A stretch of 7,169 bases of DNA, from the NCBI GenBank assembly GCA_900772415.1, contig CAAHEC010000066.1:1-7169 (forward strand), in the 5' to 3' direction. The translations under genes and the position numbers were made by a program. Shown here in pieces: positions 7,026 to 7,169 of this stretch (position 1 is the first letter of the stretch; each line of letters opens with the position of its first letter). Under the pieces are notes generated by a model, which ran no database searches, was not told the origin of the DNA, and saw only the letters and a program-made list of their open reading frames with translations. This stretch comes from Bacilli bacterium. GTDB taxonomy: Bacteria > Bacillota_I > Bacilli_A > RF39 > UBA660.

Positions 7026-7058
7026 TCACTTCTGATGGTTTGGCTTTTAATGAAGTGA
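7026..7058. repeat. 7-bp inverted repeat TCACTTC / GAAGTGA
   Basis: Perfect 7-bp arms at 7026-7032 and 7052-7058 enclose a 19-nt loop. It lies between the G-run element and the TATA-like box. It may be a protein-binding site or a weak hairpin; no function is evident. Confidence 0.3.
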
Positions 7059-7077
7059 TAATTGATGTTTTTTGATA

Positions 7078-7118
7078 GATTGTAGTTGTTAGGAGGTTGT
7101 GGTTGATGGATTGTAGTT
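7078..7118 (+). repeat. Direct repeat GATTGTAGTT in a G/T-rich stretch
   Basis: GATTGTAGTT occurs exactly at 7078-7087 and 7109-7118, 31 nt apart, in a G/T-rich segment just upstream of the TATA-like sequence. The spacing of about three helical turns would suit two bound proteins on one face of the DNA. That role is inferred. Confidence 0.35.
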
Positions 7119-7120
7119 AG

Positions 7121-7129
7121 TATATATAA
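7121..7129 (+). promoter_or_regulatory. TATA-like box upstream of the right-edge promoter motif
   Basis: TATATATAA followed by GGTGGGCGCTCAC lies about 40 nt before the T6-AC block at the right edge. It looks like a eukaryotic TATA box oriented rightwards, and a related TATAAGGTGAG occurs at 6885-6895. None of the other genes has so clear a TATA box at this distance, so the next gene to the right may be controlled differently. Confidence 0.4.
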
Positions 7130-7161
7130 GGTGGGCGCTCACAGAGGAACCTACAAACTTA

Positions 7162-7169
7162 TTTTTTAC
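7162..7169 (+). promoter_or_regulatory. First half of another shared promoter motif, cut by the window end
   Basis: The window ends in TTTTTTAC, identical to the T6-AC block before the polymerase and 93-aa genes. The second block (TAAAGAAA) and an ATG would be expected within about 10-12 nt past the edge. This predicts a rightward gene starting just outside the window. Confidence 0.5.

Larger units (their letters stand above)
6614..7169. other. Right-hand region without a convincing gene
   Basis: About 555 nt with A-rich tracts on the plus strand (roughly 6750-6830 and 6900-6960) and unusually G-rich short stretches further right. A TGA-free plus-strand frame with an ATG at 6695 runs to TGA at 7073-7075 (126 aa), but it is mostly Lys/Gln/Leu from the A-rich tracts, shows no recognisable domain, and its ATG lacks the tight promoter spacing of the real genes; I do not call it. 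A minus-strand Phe-rich frame from the G-run is likewise the complement of the A tracts. The region is more likely regulatory or structural, for example a replication origin, a sub-terminal region or a large promoter. Confidence 0.5.

Noticed and set aside
1..7169. Terminal inverted or direct repeats at the window ends
   Set aside because: The first and last roughly 40 nt match neither directly nor as reverse complements.
1..7169. CRISPR array
   Set aside because: No regularly spaced repeats were seen; the short repeats on the right occur only twice each.

Overview
This window is an AT-rich, intron-free, gene-dense segment that only makes sense with the ciliate nuclear code (translation table 6): TAA and TAG are read as glutamine and TGA is the only stop. 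Read with the standard code it looks almost empty. With TAA/TAG as Gln, six complete genes appear, each opening with ATG and closing with TGA, and no internal TGA was seen. A host with that code is implied, most likely a ciliate; hexamitid diplomonads, some oxymonads and some ulvophyte algae share it. The content (a protein-primed family B DNA polymerase, several HNH endonucleases, small unknown proteins, a private promoter before every gene) points to a selfish replicon such as a cytoplasmic linear plasmid, a Polinton/Maverick-like element or a virus. It does not look like an ordinary chromosomal locus.

Layout, left to right: the edge of a possible minus-strand gene (1-13); a minus-strand 93-aa helical protein (105-386); a plus-strand HNH endonuclease of 185 aa (433-990); a minus-strand 152-aa helical protein (1040-1498); a minus-strand 1233-aa DNA polymerase (1542-5243), which fills half the window; a plus-strand 200-aa HNH endonuclease (5344-5946); a minus-strand 201-aa HNH paralogue with an eroded active site (5989-6594); then about 575 nt without a convincing gene. 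That last stretch holds A-rich tracts, a C-run/G-run hairpin, short repeats, a TATA-like box and, at the extreme right edge, the first half of another promoter motif pointing out of the window.

Every gene start is preceded by the same signal: a run of six or seven T (often followed by AC), then a few bases, then TAAAGAAA or a close variant, ending 0-3 nt before the ATG. Two gene pairs are divergent and share short intergenic regions with two opposed copies. Where genes converge (990/1040 and 5946/5989), and behind the 93-aa gene, inverted repeats lie where transcripts should end. This one-promoter-per-gene plan recalls cytoplasmic linear plasmids and large cytoplasmic viruses.

Functionally, the polymerase would replicate the element, probably by protein priming, and its roughly 500-residue N-terminal extension is a candidate terminal protein. 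The three HNH proteins form one paralogous family with a shared C-terminal domain and may be homing or competition nucleases. No capsid protein, packaging ATPase, protease, integrase, RNA polymerase or terminal inverted repeat was found, so whether this is a virus, a transposon or a plasmid stays open.
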